Shown piece after piece: positions 11,664 to 24,500 of a stretch of 64,000 bases of DNA (positions are counted from its first letter, which is position 1; every line of letters starts with the position of its first letter). The position numbers and the translations under genes are program-made. The stretch lies in the NCBI GenBank assembly GCA_022606135.1, contig JABYQN010000003.1:2914001-2978000 (forward strand), in the 5' to 3' direction. Under the pieces are notes generated by a model that was not told where the DNA came from, did no database searches, and was given only the letters and a program-made list of their open reading frames with translations. The stretch comes from Fomes fomentarius (lineage: Eukaryota > Basidiomycota > Agaricomycetes > Polyporales > Polyporaceae).

Positions 11664-14576
11664 TCATCCTCGCCACGTCGGCACAGTGGCAGCCTCTGCA
11701 CTCCCCGCAGGCACCCTCCTCGGACCCCCCTTCAGTGTCAGCTTCGGCTTACTCGCAGCTGCCCTCCCCCCAGACCCGGTCTGCGTCTTCGCCCGCGCCC
11801 CAATCCCAGCCGGCTTCCCACTGCTCGTCTTCTTCCCAGAGTTCGAGCCGGAGGAGGTAGCACTCGACGTGCTTCCACCGGTCTGCGCACCTGATCCCGC
11901 AGGATCCGAGAGCTTCACACGCTTGACGTTCTCTTTCTCGAGCGTCCCGCCGGCGCGCGCCCGAGAAGTCGTCGTAGGTGCTGCTGTGATTCCACTGGGC
12001 GCAGGTGCCTTACCCTTGCCCTTGCCCTTCTCGACCGCGGCACGTTTATCGCTCACATGTGTCCCTCCACCGACACGGCGAGTCGCCGCTGCTGACTGAG
12101 GGCGGGCCTTCGGGGCAAGATCCTTCTCCCGTAAGGGGCTGTCGTCCTCAGAGACACCCAGCTCCTCCGCGAGACTCCGGATCGGCTCCTGTGAGTGTAC
12201 GGGCGTCGTGTCCATCGCGTTCTCGTCAACTTCCGCTAGAGCGTCGAGTTTCGGGCTCCCAGGACTCTCAGGGGAGTCTGCCATCATCAGGATCCGGCTG
12301 AGCGGCGAGGGCTTGACGGGTGAATACGCATGGATCATGCGTTGCGCAAAGGGCTTCGCCATCGGGAACGGACGCACCACTGGGGTGCTAGGCATCCCGG
12401 GGCCAGAGAGTACTGGGGCGTCCAACGACGTTGATGAGGAAGCCGAACTCGATGGCGGGACAGGCCCGGGCGTTGTGTCCATGATGTCGTCTTCGGAGGT
12501 ATCTTCGAATGGCGGGGGTATTTCGAGCTTAGGCAGCGGGGGTATTGGTGGCAGCGTTGTGGCGTTACCAACTCGTGAGGGCAATGACGCAGCAGGGGAA
12601 GGTGGGGGAAGCACGAACGAGTTCGTGAGATGTACTGGTGAAGGAGGACACAATACTTCCAAGCTTGTCTTGAACTGAGGCAGTTGCCTCGAGGGCGAAG
12701 GAGGGATGGTGGGGATGACTTCAGTCTCGTATGCAGGAAGAACTTTGTCTTTCCGAGGGGAGATTGCGCCGGCACTGAGCACTGATGAACGTCGTGAAAC
12801 GCGGGTCTTGCGCGCATTTCCTCCCTTCCCCTTAAGTTTGCGTGGTGACCTACGCGGGGACGCTTTGGGTAGCATTGCAGCGGGGATGGACGTGGGTTGA
12901 TACGATGGGCCTGCTGCTGGTGCTGGTGTTGGAGGAAGCTCGGCGAGCATCATATCCACCTCCCATGACCGTTTCTCTTCGAGTAACTTCAGTCGTTCCG
13001 CCTGTGCCACGAAGAGTATGAGAACCAGAAAATTTGGCACAAAGAACGTGCCTACCTCGAGTGCGGCCTTCTCCCTTCCTAACCTGATCGCGGCCTCGGT
13101 GAACTGGCGACGCTCCTCCTCCAGCTCCTTGAACCGCTGGTCAAGACGCTGCTGCTCCTCATCGCGTGCAGGAGCCGTGATGAGATCGACGCTCATTTCT
13201 GCGACGTGGCCTGAGGCGAGCCGTTGTTCCTCAGCGAAGCGGTCGAACAGTTCTTGAGTCTGCGCTGCTGAGGCTGCTGCCTGCTTTTGAGCTTGTTCTG
13301 CGTAATGGTGAGGGGCTTGTAGCGGATATGGGAATATAGGGCACGCACCAAGCTCTGCCCGTAGCTTGTCCACTACAGATTGCAGGCGGTCAACTTCTGA
13401 GCTGTCTGTCCCCTTTGTGGGATACGTTGACGTCGACAATGGCGCCTTGCGAGAACATGAGCAAGGTGCTGTACTTGTCGCATCCGCACGCTGGGAGATA
13501 CTTTCACGGAGGGAACTGAACAAGGAGTTGAAGGTCTCGCCAGCTGTCTCAGCCGGTGAATCAGAGAATAGCATGCTGGAAGAGAATGGCGAAGGCTAGT
13601 GAACGATTACGTTACTGACTTAGTAGAGCGATGGAGTATTTACTCACCTCTTCCTGATGTTCTGACTCCCCTGAAGTGCGCACCGCGTGTAACACACTCT
13701 GCAGCTCGTTGGCAGCCGACAACAACAGACCTCTGAGCTTCCGATTCTGCTCGAAGAGCTCCTTCCGCACATCCTCTGCCTGCTCGAACGCAACATCCAA
13801 GAAGCTCTGCCCCTTGCCTCGTAGCTGGACTTCCGACGCCTCTACTACATCAAGATTCGCGCATGTCAAGCCTGCTCGAAGGTTGCCGACTTTGAGCTGT
13901 GTATCTGAGAGCTTGCTCCATCGCTCAACTACACGCTCCTTCTCCTTTTCCAGCTTCTTGATTTCAGTTTGGTGTGTCGCTCGTAGTTCATGCAGTGTGG
14001 TACGGGTGCGTTGGAATTCGGCCGTAGTGTGTTTGTGCGCTTTCTCGCAGGCTTGAAGGGACTTCGCCGCAGCGCTGGTCGCGCTTTCAGTGCTACACTG
14101 GTGATAACCAAGAGATAGAGTAAGCTCACCTCATTCGCGTCTTGTGGACGTTCATCTCTCGCTCCGCATTGGCAGCTTTCTCCACTTCGGACTTGTACAT
14201 CGAAGTGAGGCGTTCATGGTCGTAAGAGAGCGTCCGTAGCTTCGTGGTTAGATCTTCGGTCCTTGACATATCATCCTATCCCTCCAAAATTAGAGTGTGC
14301 ACGTCCTTTGGCGGAACAAACACTCACAATGCGTTGGCTTAGCATCCCTAACACGCACTTGACCACCCTATCCGCGTCCCCCTTCGCGAGACCATCGAGC
14401 GACAGTCCAGAGTCATGGACAAACCCATGAGCAACCAGTTGGGAGTTGATGTACTGCAAGCTAGATGTTGAAGAGCAAGAGTCCGATGAACCAGCGTCAG
14501 AGAATGGGGAGCGAAGGTCAGAGAGAGACGCGTCAAGAGCCCAATGGACCAGTCTCTTGGGTGTCGCAGAGGTCAT
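11664..14576 (-). CDS. Afadin/alpha-actinin-binding (Msd1/SSX2IP-like) coiled-coil protein
   Basis: The N-terminus matches the afadin- and alpha-actinin-binding family, whose fission-yeast member Msd1 anchors microtubule minus ends at the spindle pole body. Exon 1 (14576-14328, 83 codons) has a Ser-rich start, SSLQYINSQLVAHGFVHDSG and a CVLGMLSQRI helix. Exon 2 (from 14275) gives DDMSRTEDLTTKLRTLSYDH. Exon 3 (about 14092-13648) and the following exons are long heptad coiled coils rich in E, K, R and Q (ELEEERRQFTEAAIRLGREK). The C-terminal half, to the TGA at 11664, is low-complexity and basic (SPRRSPRKLKGKGG, EKGKGKGKAP) with several Ser-Pro sites. The total is roughly 870 residues. The ATG at 14576 is chosen because an upstream in-frame ATG (14621) adds unrelated sequence. 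Its 5' region was copied in inverted form to 7.3-8.0 kb. The C-terminal tail is fungus-specific. Confidence 0.72.
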
Positions 14577-15097
14577 GGTCGTTGCGCGCCAAGGAAAAAA
14601 AATCAGTTTGCTCGCATGCACGCGTGTGCTGAGCTGCGGGGGTGACGCCCTTGAGGATGGACGGAACAGTGTGCAAGTCGTTCGCCGCGAACGTGAAGAG
14701 GCGCGGTTCGACGACCAGCGCGTTTTGTCACGTGGTGGATAGTTAGTTCAGGGCCGGTCATGCGTATATCACCTCTTCGAGCGCTTCAACGTGGGATTTT
14801 CCAAGTCGTAAGTCTTCAAAAACTCCTTCGGATTCGTGACTCTAAGTAGCTTGAAGGTCTAAAACCTCTATACTAGAGTCATATCTGACGATGCGCGGTA
14901 GGCCTCATACTGGCAGTCATGCGCCAGGATTTTAGATCTATACTTATTAGTCGTGACGCCTGAAGAAACGCTCGAGGAACTACTGTTGTTGATGTCGTTG
15001 TCCCTGGCTGTCCACCGTGGGATAGATGGGTGGTGGACAGTAAATCCAGCATCTTGTCTAGTTTGTATCGTCCTCAGAACCACCACCAACCCAAGCA

Positions 15098-17857
15098 ATG
15101 GAGGCCATGCCAGAGTATACATTCCCAGATCATCATGCCTTATCCACGGGAGATAGGTCTTCACAAGGTTTTGAGGTACTGTAGCCCTTGCTGCTCGCTC
15201 CTTAGTATAATCAAACTGATGCCACCTTGTTATGTCTTTGATCACAGTCGTTCCATATCACCTCTCGAGCAGCCAGTCGGAGGGCATCGCCTATCCCCCT
15301 AACGCCTAGTTTGCCCTCTTTACTCCTGGGATCTGACGAGGATACACGGGGTAGCATTCAGTCGAACCATTCAAACTCTGGATCCGAGCCTGCCCACTGG
15401 GATATCACACCAGACGCTGATGCTCTTGATGACTTACGTCACCATATACGCAGAGTCCATACTCTCCCACAGCACACCATAATTCCTCTTCAGCATCCTA
15501 GCGACGGAAGTGGACTTTCGCAGGAGAATCGTTATCTCCATCGCGCTGTCAGTAGTCCTTCTGTGAGTGAGCCTCGTCGATGAGCTGATCTGTGTTCTTG
15601 CCAGACTCTTCCGACGCTAGCCGATGGCCCTGGTACTAGTAGAGCGCCTCCCACAATTACCGGCGGTACCAACGATCCTTGGACAAACTGTGTGAAAGCT
15701 GTCCGAGAGTACGACGAGCACATGGTCAGAGGATGGAAGGAAGATGTCGATAGTCTCCTAGTCTTCGTGAGTATCCACCCACGAGTCAGGACTCGGTACT
15801 CACTCCTCCGTTACATTCACAGGCTGGTCTTTTCTCTGCGGTCCTCACTGCATTCAACATCGAGTCGTACAAACTTTTGCAAGAGGATCCAGAGGAGACG
15901 ACCGCGACTCTGCTCAGGCAGGTTTCTTCTCAGATTACCTCTGCCAGTGCGACTCCTGCGCAAACGTCTGCCTCGTCTTCTGCACCGTTTAGTCCAGAGA
16001 ATCGGGCAGTGCGTATAAACATTCTCTGGTTCTCAAGCCTAGTTCTCAGTTTGGTGTCTGCGTCAATCGGCATTCTGACGAAACAATGGCTCCGCGAGTA
16101 TATCAGCAACACCGCGAGCTCTGCACGTGAGAACGCTCGCATCCGGCAGCTTCGTTACGAGGGCTTCGTCCGTTGGCGGATCCCCTTGACGATCGCTCTT
16201 CTCCCAATCCTCCTGCAAATTGCGATGGCTCTCTTCTTGGCTGGCCTCCTCGATCTCCTCTGGAGCTTGCATCCCGCCGTCGCTGGAGTCATCACCGTAC
16301 TCGTGACGATTTCGCTCTCGTTCCTCATCGTCACTACGCTGATGCCGACCATCCGGGGTGATTGCCCCTACAAGTCTCCTCAGGCAATGGGTATCTTCCT
16401 CCTGGTTCAAGCTCTAACCCGTTTCGTGTCGCTCCTCGCACTCAAACTGTACTCCTGGCTGGGCTGGAATCGGAGGCAATGGCCCATATATGTCGACACT
16501 ACCCTATTCCGCAGGCGTCGCCGTCGCTTTGCAGGTTGGTTGCGAAGCCTCATTTACAGGAAGTACTTCGGGAGCTGGCGTGAGCGCGAGAAGGCGATCG
16601 TGCGCGAGTCAGAGGCAAAGCTCGACCATCACATTCTCGCTGGCGCCGACGCGACGTTCATGGACGATGAGTTCCTCGATCGTGTTGTCCGCGCGTGCCT
16701 CAACGACACCGAATGCCCTGCTGCCGTTGACTGTCTACATGAGATCGTCACTCACCGTGCGGACGAAATCATGGATGGAGTGCCACACTGGCGCTATAGT
16801 GAGGACCTCGACGGTGGTATCAACCTTCTTCTCCAGCTCGTTACCGACATTCTTCCCAGGATCGATTGCAAGGAAAACGATTGCATCGTGAAGACCCTCG
16901 CCATCACCGATCGCCTCTGCCGCGCAATCCCGTTCGAGACGAACCAAGAACATACAGGCGACCTGTATCGACGCCTCTTCGAGAACTTGGCTAAACTCCT
17001 TGCACACGAGGAGCCAGTGAGGCACTGCTCGTTCGACCTCATGCGCAGCATGTGGTATCGTTCCAGTGCGCCTGTGCCGTCAGGTGGTAAGCTGAGTTCA
17101 GCACCGACCAACTGACCCATCGCTGACATGTTACCCGCTAGTCATCCAGAGCTTGACAACTTTTGCGCGCGCGGCCAGGCTTGCCAATGAGCTAGACACG
17201 TTCCTTGTAGCATGCGAGATGGCGCTCGCCTTCTCAACTGCGTCTAGCCTTCCTCGTTTCGCATTCAACAACATTCGGAACGAGCTCCAGCATATCCTCG
17301 AGGATCTCGAGACCTATCTCACCGCGACGGACACCGGAGTAGGCGCCCTAGGCCCCGGCCGGTCGGCGTCCATCATCCTCGCGCTCGAAGAGCTCGCCGT
17401 GCTTGACCCTGACCTCATCAGCAGAAACCTCTTCCGCATCCTCGACCGTGTCCGGCTAGACGCCGCCACCGAGGGTGCAGACACTGAGAGCATGGCGAGC
17501 GTCCTGAAGCGGCGGCTTGAATCCGCGCGCGCGCTCCGGAAGTTGCGCGAGTCCCGCCCACGGTGGCAGAAACCAGTCGCGAAGCGCCGCAGGGCGATCG
17601 ACGTGCAGAATGCGGCTGACTTGGACGCGCTGAACATCCAACTGCCGCCGACTCCGGAGAGGAGAGGAACCTCGGTACCCGCTTCGCCTGTCTCCCCGGC
17701 TGACAATGCGAATCATCCACTCGCCATCTCACCATCGCGCTCTCATACGCCGTCACATCCTCAGATGCCTCTTTCTCATACGGAACCGGAACCTCTACCT
17801 GATGCTCGTGGATCGTCACGCCCATCACCAGTACCAGAGGAAGACCGTTCTATATGA
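15098..17857 (+). CDS. DUF6535-domain membrane protein
   Basis: A five-exon model of about 840 residues in which all phases fit: 15098-15175, 15248-15562, 15605-15766, 15823-17086 and 17142-17857. The DUF6535 domain starts with DPWTNCVKAVREYDEHMVRG and WKEDVDSLLVF, then AGLFSAVLTAFNIESYKLL. Three further hydrophobic segments follow: ILWFSSLVLSLVSASIGILT, a long helix around LLPILLQIAMALFLAGLLDL, and VITVLVTISLSFLIVTTLM. The large C-terminal part is helical and cytosol-like, ending in a Ser/Pro-rich tail. The start is chosen because ATG GAG at 15098 splices in phase to the next exon; an in-frame ATG nine bases later is an alternative. The family is expanded in agaricomycetes and has no known function. 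There is no sign of damage. Confidence 0.78.
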
Positions 17858-18689
17858 CGTCCAGCGTTCTGAGTCGTGTCAGGCTACGTCTAGACGCATG
17901 TTCGCTCGGTCAGCGGATGACCTAGCATTGTACATGGAAAGTCCTATGGCACCCCCTTATACTTACCTCCAGGCTAGACGGGTTCAAAAATCGAACCTTT
18001 CTTTGCAAGGTCATCTCTTGTTGCGCAGCTTCGTCTTCTTCAGCTCTTGACACTTACAAGTTACCGTGCACTAGTAGCAGACTGGGGCGAGCCTTGCTCA
18101 TGATTTCCAATCTGTGTGCTGTCATCATTTAGTCACTGTCTATACAGGTGCTTCTATCGCCAAGCTGTCTACCGGCGTGCACCAAACCGAGTACTTAGGC
18201 TGAAGACGGCTATGCACAGATAATCAATACTGATGCCAACACTCATTTTTCTTTCTGGCTGTGTCCAACGGGGAAAGGAGTGTGACAATCAGATAAGTAA
18301 TTTGAGTGGGACAATGAAGTTTAATCACAACTGAGTCTATTTCCCTAGAATGAGGTCGAATCTATCACCTGGAGGGCCTCTGCACTGGACTGGATTTGCG
18401 AAATTCAGATCTTCTGTGCATGCAGAACCCACTTCTCAGATGTTGTGCAGTTCTTGGTATAAACCCTACCGGTCACAGGTTCAATAAGGTGAGACGCTTC
18501 GCCTCCTGAACGTACACCCCAACCATAAAGGTCTCGCGGGGGAGCCCTCATGAACACAAACGGTGACAGCCAACTTGAATTACAACTAGATAAAAACTAG
18601 ATAAAACTAGATAGAAATCGCGAGCGAGAGTCAAAGGTCGCGTACACAGACGATGTATCATCAATATCTCATGATGGTAGTATCTCACA
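17858..18689. other. Intergenic with a short A-rich tandem repeat
   Basis: About 830 bases separate the DUF6535 gene from the F-box pseudogene. No gene is seen. At about 18586-18616 the unit AACTAGATA(A) is repeated three to four times with small changes. The last 30 bases belong to the duplicated F-box segment. Confidence 0.45.
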
Positions 18690-20520
18690 GTCATCGCCAG
18701 TCATCGCCGAGACGGCGTGGTAGATCCCAGAAACCCATTTTTAGCTGTTCTTTAGGGTACATCTGCTAGTACTCATTCTTGACCTTCTAGAATCCGTCTG
18801 CTTGTGGCCTCCACGATTTCCTGGACGAGGACTCTACCTTGTCCACGTATTCCTCGAACGGACTCAGGCCGCCACCGGTATCGCGCGTCCGTCAGGGGCA
18901 CTGAACGTGAGTGTTGACAGCGCGCATTGTCCCCTGAACCGGGCGGACACCATGTTCACCAACATCTTTGCGTCCGTTATCGGCTGATCCACCTGAACTA
19001 CAAGGTGCTTCAGAGCAGCGAATGGGTGTCCGTTCGGCGAGCGGTCACCCGCCACCAACCCATCCAGCACCCGCTTTCCGATGTGTTGGAAATCGTAGTT
19101 GGCGATGATGAGGGAAGATATAGAGGGTGCGTAGGTGCTAACAGACACCATGAAACTTTGCTGAACGAGCTCGAGTGCATGGAGACCCGCAACGTCTCTA
19201 CGCCGAATATTTGGGGGACGAGCTTCGCGAACACGGTTTTGATGAGGTCTTGTGGGCCGACCACACCACATTATTGGATGTCAAACCAGAAGGAGGAGTG
19301 TGGGCCTCGCATACGAAAGTGAAGACGGGAAAAATGCTCTATGATCTCGAGCTCCTTGTACTCCTCCAAAGCAGGTAACTCTAGTCCACGCAGATCGTCT
19401 GGATGCCACAGACGGACGTAGTGACATTGGACATGAGCGTTGGTAGGGAGGAACAGATGCTTGAACATGAAAGTGATTTGGTGGATGTCAGATTGTCAAA
19501 GCCATCCAACACCATCGTCCGCAAGTGATCGAGGTGAACACCAACGGCTGTATCGTTAGAAGCGTGATCCAATGGCACCATACTCGCATACACCGTTTGG
19601 ATCAGTGGGGTATGGCCGAGAAAAGCAAGGAAGTCTGTGAGGCTGAAGCGGTTGGTACTGCCAGTGAGTGAGAGGTGAATTAGCGATGGATATAAGTCAG
19701 ATGGTGGAGCGACCACATCGAGCGAGAGTGAGAGCGCTCGGAGATTCGGAGTCGTAGTAGCATCTTAGTAAACCACCCCGCGCCGTAGGCGCCATCACTT
19801 GTACCACCGGTAGGAACGACGCTCAAATACGTCAAGGAGGGCGCAAGAGGGGATAGGATGTCAGATAGATAAGAGTAATCGCCGCGAGTGATTCCAACGA
19901 TGAGTTCTTGCACGCGCACACTATGGGGCTTCAAGCTCTTGAGCACCGGGCTCGTGTACCTCGGCGAGGCTGGGTGCGCAAAGAATCGTAGGGGCATCGA
20001 CCCCGTCCGTTCAATCAGGAGCCTCGTGAATTCTGGACCAAATCTCATGATGGGAATGCCATTCCAGAGCGACTGATCCGTCGTCGAGACCGTACGCCAG
20101 CGCGAACAGACTTGAGATACGGCGACAAGGGACGAAATGTCGGGGTACCGGTGGGCATAACCACCACAGTGAACCTGAAGCATGGAGCCGACCACAAATG
20201 CGAAGATGAGCGAGAGCAGCTCGGATGGGTAACGTGCGGCGATACGGTGGGATTGATTCTGGATCTTGCGCACGGAAATGAGGCTTACCAGTAGACATCG
20301 TTCCAATGCATTGAGCTACAGCAATTCCGATAAACATCGCAGTCCAGGAAGAGTTTGATCAGTGGTGAAAATGTACGTCGTCGTCGCTGTTGTTGACGGC
20401 CATCTTCAGAGAAGAGGGCGCCATGGATGGAGATACCTCATAATCATGACTGCCGCATCACAAAGTACTTGCTGCAAGGACCACGCTGCTTGAATTGCGT
20501 CGTCCATAACTTGAACGTTG
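18660..20520 (-). repeat. Inverted segmental duplication, arm A (partner 33,565-35,500)
   Basis: The whole F-box unit, including its upstream region (CAGCAAGTACTTTGTG, ATGAGGTATCTCCATCC) and a short 3' flank (TACCATCATG), is present twice in opposite orientation about 13 kb apart. Long stretches are nearly identical by eye; differences are substitutions and small indels. The arms enclose the histidine kinase, NAA10, an F-box gene and monooxygenase copy 2. Confidence 0.85.
18690..20424 (-). pseudogene. F-box protein pseudogene, copy A
   Basis: An inverted duplicate of the F-box gene at 33.7-35.5 kb. Exon 1 (20424-20377) is intact and reads MAPSSLKMAVNNSDDD up to GTACAT. Exon 2 starts at 20315 with LNALERCLLVSLISVRKIQN and contains the F-box (YPSELLSLIFAFVVGSML). 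The body is broken in several places relative to copy B. There is a frame change near 19,730 after GAGWFT, another near 19,480, a TAA near 19,277 after FWFDIQ, a frame change near 19,170, and stops in the last 100 codons. No complete F-box/LRR-type product can be made. Confidence 0.88.
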
Positions 20521-21580
20521 GGTGAAAGGGGGCACATCAGCAAAAGTGACGGCGTCAGGTAATTATAGGTGGACGTGGTCAGTGCTGCGGTATCTGATAA
20601 GATATGACCTTGCCTGGTGAGGAATTTGCCATTTTGGCAACTTATCGGTATGTACCTACCAGTAGTGGCCTGAATTGCCATCGTTCATCCGCGATGCTTG
20701 CTCTCTCACCAGAGATATGCCATTCTGGCAATTCCATGTCATCTGATCCAACATCTGGACTCCTGACGGCGCTTCGAAGGCCTTGAGTTCTAGATATTAT
20801 ACAAACTCCGCCACAGCCATAACTTGTTATTGATAAGCCCTAAACTCGGGTTACTGAGCATACTCCCGGCGTCTCTCAATGCTGAAAACAAAAAACTTTC
20901 TGGAGCGATCAACGGTCAACGTTTCATCGTCGACGAGGTGCATGGCGAGAGGGAAGGCATGCCTTCAACGGCGCTCGACTCGTTATAAGTCGTGCAAGAG
21001 ATACGACTCTGCGCTGGCTGCAGTTTGCGTGTATATGCAAGAGCAGATTAATCGAACTGCAGGGCTGTATGGATACATGTGTATGTATAGTCGACCCGAA
21101 GTTGGCATGACGGACATAGGAGACGTGCAGATGCGTGTATGATGATGTCGAATGAGATACAGCAGCTTAAGAGATGAGAGACAGGGGGACGGGGATGGGG
21201 GCAGAGCGTGACGTGAGGACGTGGGCGACGCACAGGACAAGCAGAAGGACACCAAGGGCCGAAAGCACGGACGAGGACGGGAGGACTGGTAGGAGAGCTG
21301 TCACGAGGCATCTAGAAGATTGGATACCGGGCACGGTGCGCAGAGTATGGGGACGCAGGATGAGGAGCAGAGCATGGCAGATGCGTGCTAATATACCTAC
21401 TGTAAATATACCAATACACATACGCATACGATGACATGGGTGAGGGGTAGAAAATGATAAAAACGAGCACCAACCCCGAAGACAAAAATGAACCAAGACT
21501 ACCGAGAAAACAGAGAGAGGAGGCCCTGATGCTGAAATAGGAAGATAGGTTGTGCACTACATGTGCACAGAACGCCCTTG
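20521..21580. other. Intergenic with palindromic TGCCATT motifs and a purine-rich tract
   Basis: Two copies of a near-palindrome occur: TTGCCATTTTGGCAA near 20,627 and ATGCCATTCTGGCAATTCC near 20,717. The stretch at about 21,170-21,330 is strikingly purine-rich on the plus strand, that is, pyrimidine-rich on the minus strand. Only short frames are present, and no gene is recognised. Confidence 0.4.
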
Positions 21581-24500
21581 CTACCACGCGGCGGGGCCTG
21601 TCGCAGCGGGCGTTGCTGGCTTGTGTGCATGTGACTGTGTCTGGGATTGTGTTTGTGATTGAGCTTGTGTTGGCGGATGCGACTGCGCCTGCGGCTCTAG
21701 CGCTGTGGATGCGCGTTTCCGGCGTTCGTCCGCGATCGTCAACATGCTCTTCAAGCTCTTCTCGAGCACCGGTTTTGTCAACACGCTGTGAGGAAGTCAC
21801 ATATCAGCACACACCGACCACACAATACGGAGAGGTATCTGCACTCACTGATCGACCCCCGCGTCGAGATACTCCTGCTGGTCGCTCAACAGCGCATTCC
21901 CCGTCACGCCCACGACAAAGTCTTTCCTGCCCATCGCCCGCAACTTCGTCACCGCACCCAGCCCAGATAACACCGGCATCTGGTTATCCAAGAACACCAC
22001 CGCATACCTGTACTCTTCGCTCGTACTCGCCGTCATCACGCCATCGAGCGACAGCCCACCCGAGCCCGTGTCTTCCGACGACGGTGTTGAGCGCTGCTGT
22101 GCCCCACCAAGAATATAGTCCAGAGCGATCTCCCCGTTCTCCGCCGTGGTGACTTTGCACCCTATTCGAGTGAGCATCCGGCTCATAAGTGTCCGTGTTA
22201 ATGGGTCGTCGTCCACGACGAGAACATTCAATCTCGTCTCGTAGTGCACGGAGCTGGGTGTGGCGCTCGCGGAACTTGACCCTGCTTGGCTGCGTGATGT
22301 GCCTATCGAGGATGTCGGGGAGATGAGCGCGCCATCGATAGTGAACGTTTGCGCCTTCGGGAGATGGTGCAGGCGCAATCCGCGCACGGTGTCAGACGAA
22401 TGCTCGCCAACAGGGTGCGGTCGTTCTGGGTGTGGCGGGGTGGTCTCGTCCAAGGAATGCGAGTGTGGGTCGGTCCCCGTCGATGGGTCGCCGATGGTTC
22501 GCGTTGGTGGTCCCTCAGTCGGTTTGGTCGAAATTTCCACAAGTCCACCTACATATGGCATGCCACAGTCAATGGGTTAGATGGATAGCAGAGGGCGATG
22601 AGATAGTGGTGGGCGGCATACCTTGGTCCATGATACTGTGTAATGCCGACGACGAGTACGACTGATTGAACTGGAAACATGAGCGGACATCCACCTGCCC
22701 GTCAAGCCCAAGAAGCCCTACCTTTGGCACATGCTCCTTCGCGCCCCCGTAAACCGCACCGCGGGGGCTGCTTGTGTCCTCATCCTCGTCGATGTCCGTG
22801 GGGGAATTCAGTGCTGGGATGGCCTTGATTCCAACGCCTAGCGCTATGATACAATCTAGGTGAGCCGCCCGTGTATGCGCGAATGGACTCTGACTGAGGT
22901 ACTTACGCAGCTCAACCCAGAAAGTCGACCCCTCCCCGACCTTCGATTGCACACCAAGACGTCCACCGCTGAGCTTCACAATCTGTCGAACAAGTGCCAA
23001 ACCGAGCCCAGTACCCTTCCCGCCCTGCAACCGACCCTGTTCCGTTTGATTGAAAGCCGCTATCATAGTCGAAAGGCATCTCACTTAGCATCCCAATCCA
23101 CACTCACTCTACCACGCCAACGGGAGCACTCACAAAACAACTTGCTCTGCACCATATCCTTGGGCCTGATCCCACACCCCGTATCCGTCACCTCGATCCG
23201 CACAACGATCCACTCCACAGGCGGCGCGGGTTTTGCATGCAGCACATTATGCTGCGTCAGATGCGTCCGTGAGAGCCGATGGTGGAAGTCCACACCAGCA
23301 TGCCCGTTGGTGTGTACCGCATCCAACACGGAGTGCTGCTCTTGCTCGCCATTCTCATCGATCTCGTATCCACTTGGACCAGACCTGAGGACCTCGCCGT
23401 CTGCCCCATCGTCCTCATCCTCGTCCTCTTCCCCTTCGCGAGGATATTGCTCTGGGATGACGAGTTTCGTCGTAATTGTGAGTTTCCCGCCCGCCGGCGT
23501 GAACTTGCACGCATTGCTGCAGAAAATCGATTACGTATCAGCACCGCCGATACGAACCGACCCACAGACCGACATAACGGAAGGTACCGAGGCCACACCC
23601 CGCGGGGATCCCCGCACAACTTACGCTGATGCGCGTAAATAGAACCGGACCTGGCTGCCGGGTTCTTCAAAGTGCACGTAAAGACGTACCTTGCTAGGTT
23701 CGTTATGATCTGCCTCAGCCGCGTCTCGTCTCCCACGACGATCCCTTGTTCGTCGGGGTGTTCTTTCAGCCGCATCATAATCACCTCCTCTGGCTCGCCC
23801 ATCGCTTCGTACAACGCCCGTCGAGCCACCTAGATCAACGATAGCGTGAGGGAAGATAGAAGATTGAGTCGTTAGTCACAAGCATTCGCTTCACAATCCG
23901 ATGGGTGTAAGGGTGAATGAAACTTACGTCGTCGATGCTCGTGTCTAGATCGGTAATGAACTCCAATCGCCGCGCGTCCGTGGCGAGCCGCAGAGGCACA
24001 AAGAGCGAACGCATCACTTGGTGGAACTTGTACGGCTTGAGCACGGACTCGAACCGGCCGCTGTCCATCCTATTACTATTTGAGGGTGTTTTCAGTACAA
24101 GTCCCACTCGGAGAAGAATAGCCACAAGATACTCACAAGTCCAAGACGTCATTCAAAACTAGTTTGGCACGAAGTCAGCATGAGAAAGCAATCGCGGAGA
24201 TGAAAGCTAACCTTTAGACATCATGCTCAGGCTGCCTTCCAGCGCGTTAAATTCAATGTCCTGCGTTATAGCCCCAGATGCCTGCATGTTCTGCACAGCG
24301 AGTACTGAAGCGAAGAACGCTAAGAATATAATTCCACAGAACAGATCTGCACGAGACTCACATGCGGTGTTGAGTGGCACCCGAACTTCATGGAACACAT
24401 AGCTATGCGATGATACACCGTCAGTGACACTCATTTAAGTCAGTGTTCTCCTCTGAGTAAGGCAACGTACGAAGTAAGTCGGCGCTTCGAATCAGCTGCC

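Noticed and set aside
11644..12099. Plus-strand Pro/Ala-rich ORF
   Set aside because: It is a shadow of the GC-rich C-terminal exon of the Msd1-like gene on the other strand.
22860..23642. 260-codon plus-strand ORF
   Set aside because: It is antisense to the kinase and ATP-binding exons, whose motifs and splice sites are clear, and it has low-complexity Ser/Pro composition.
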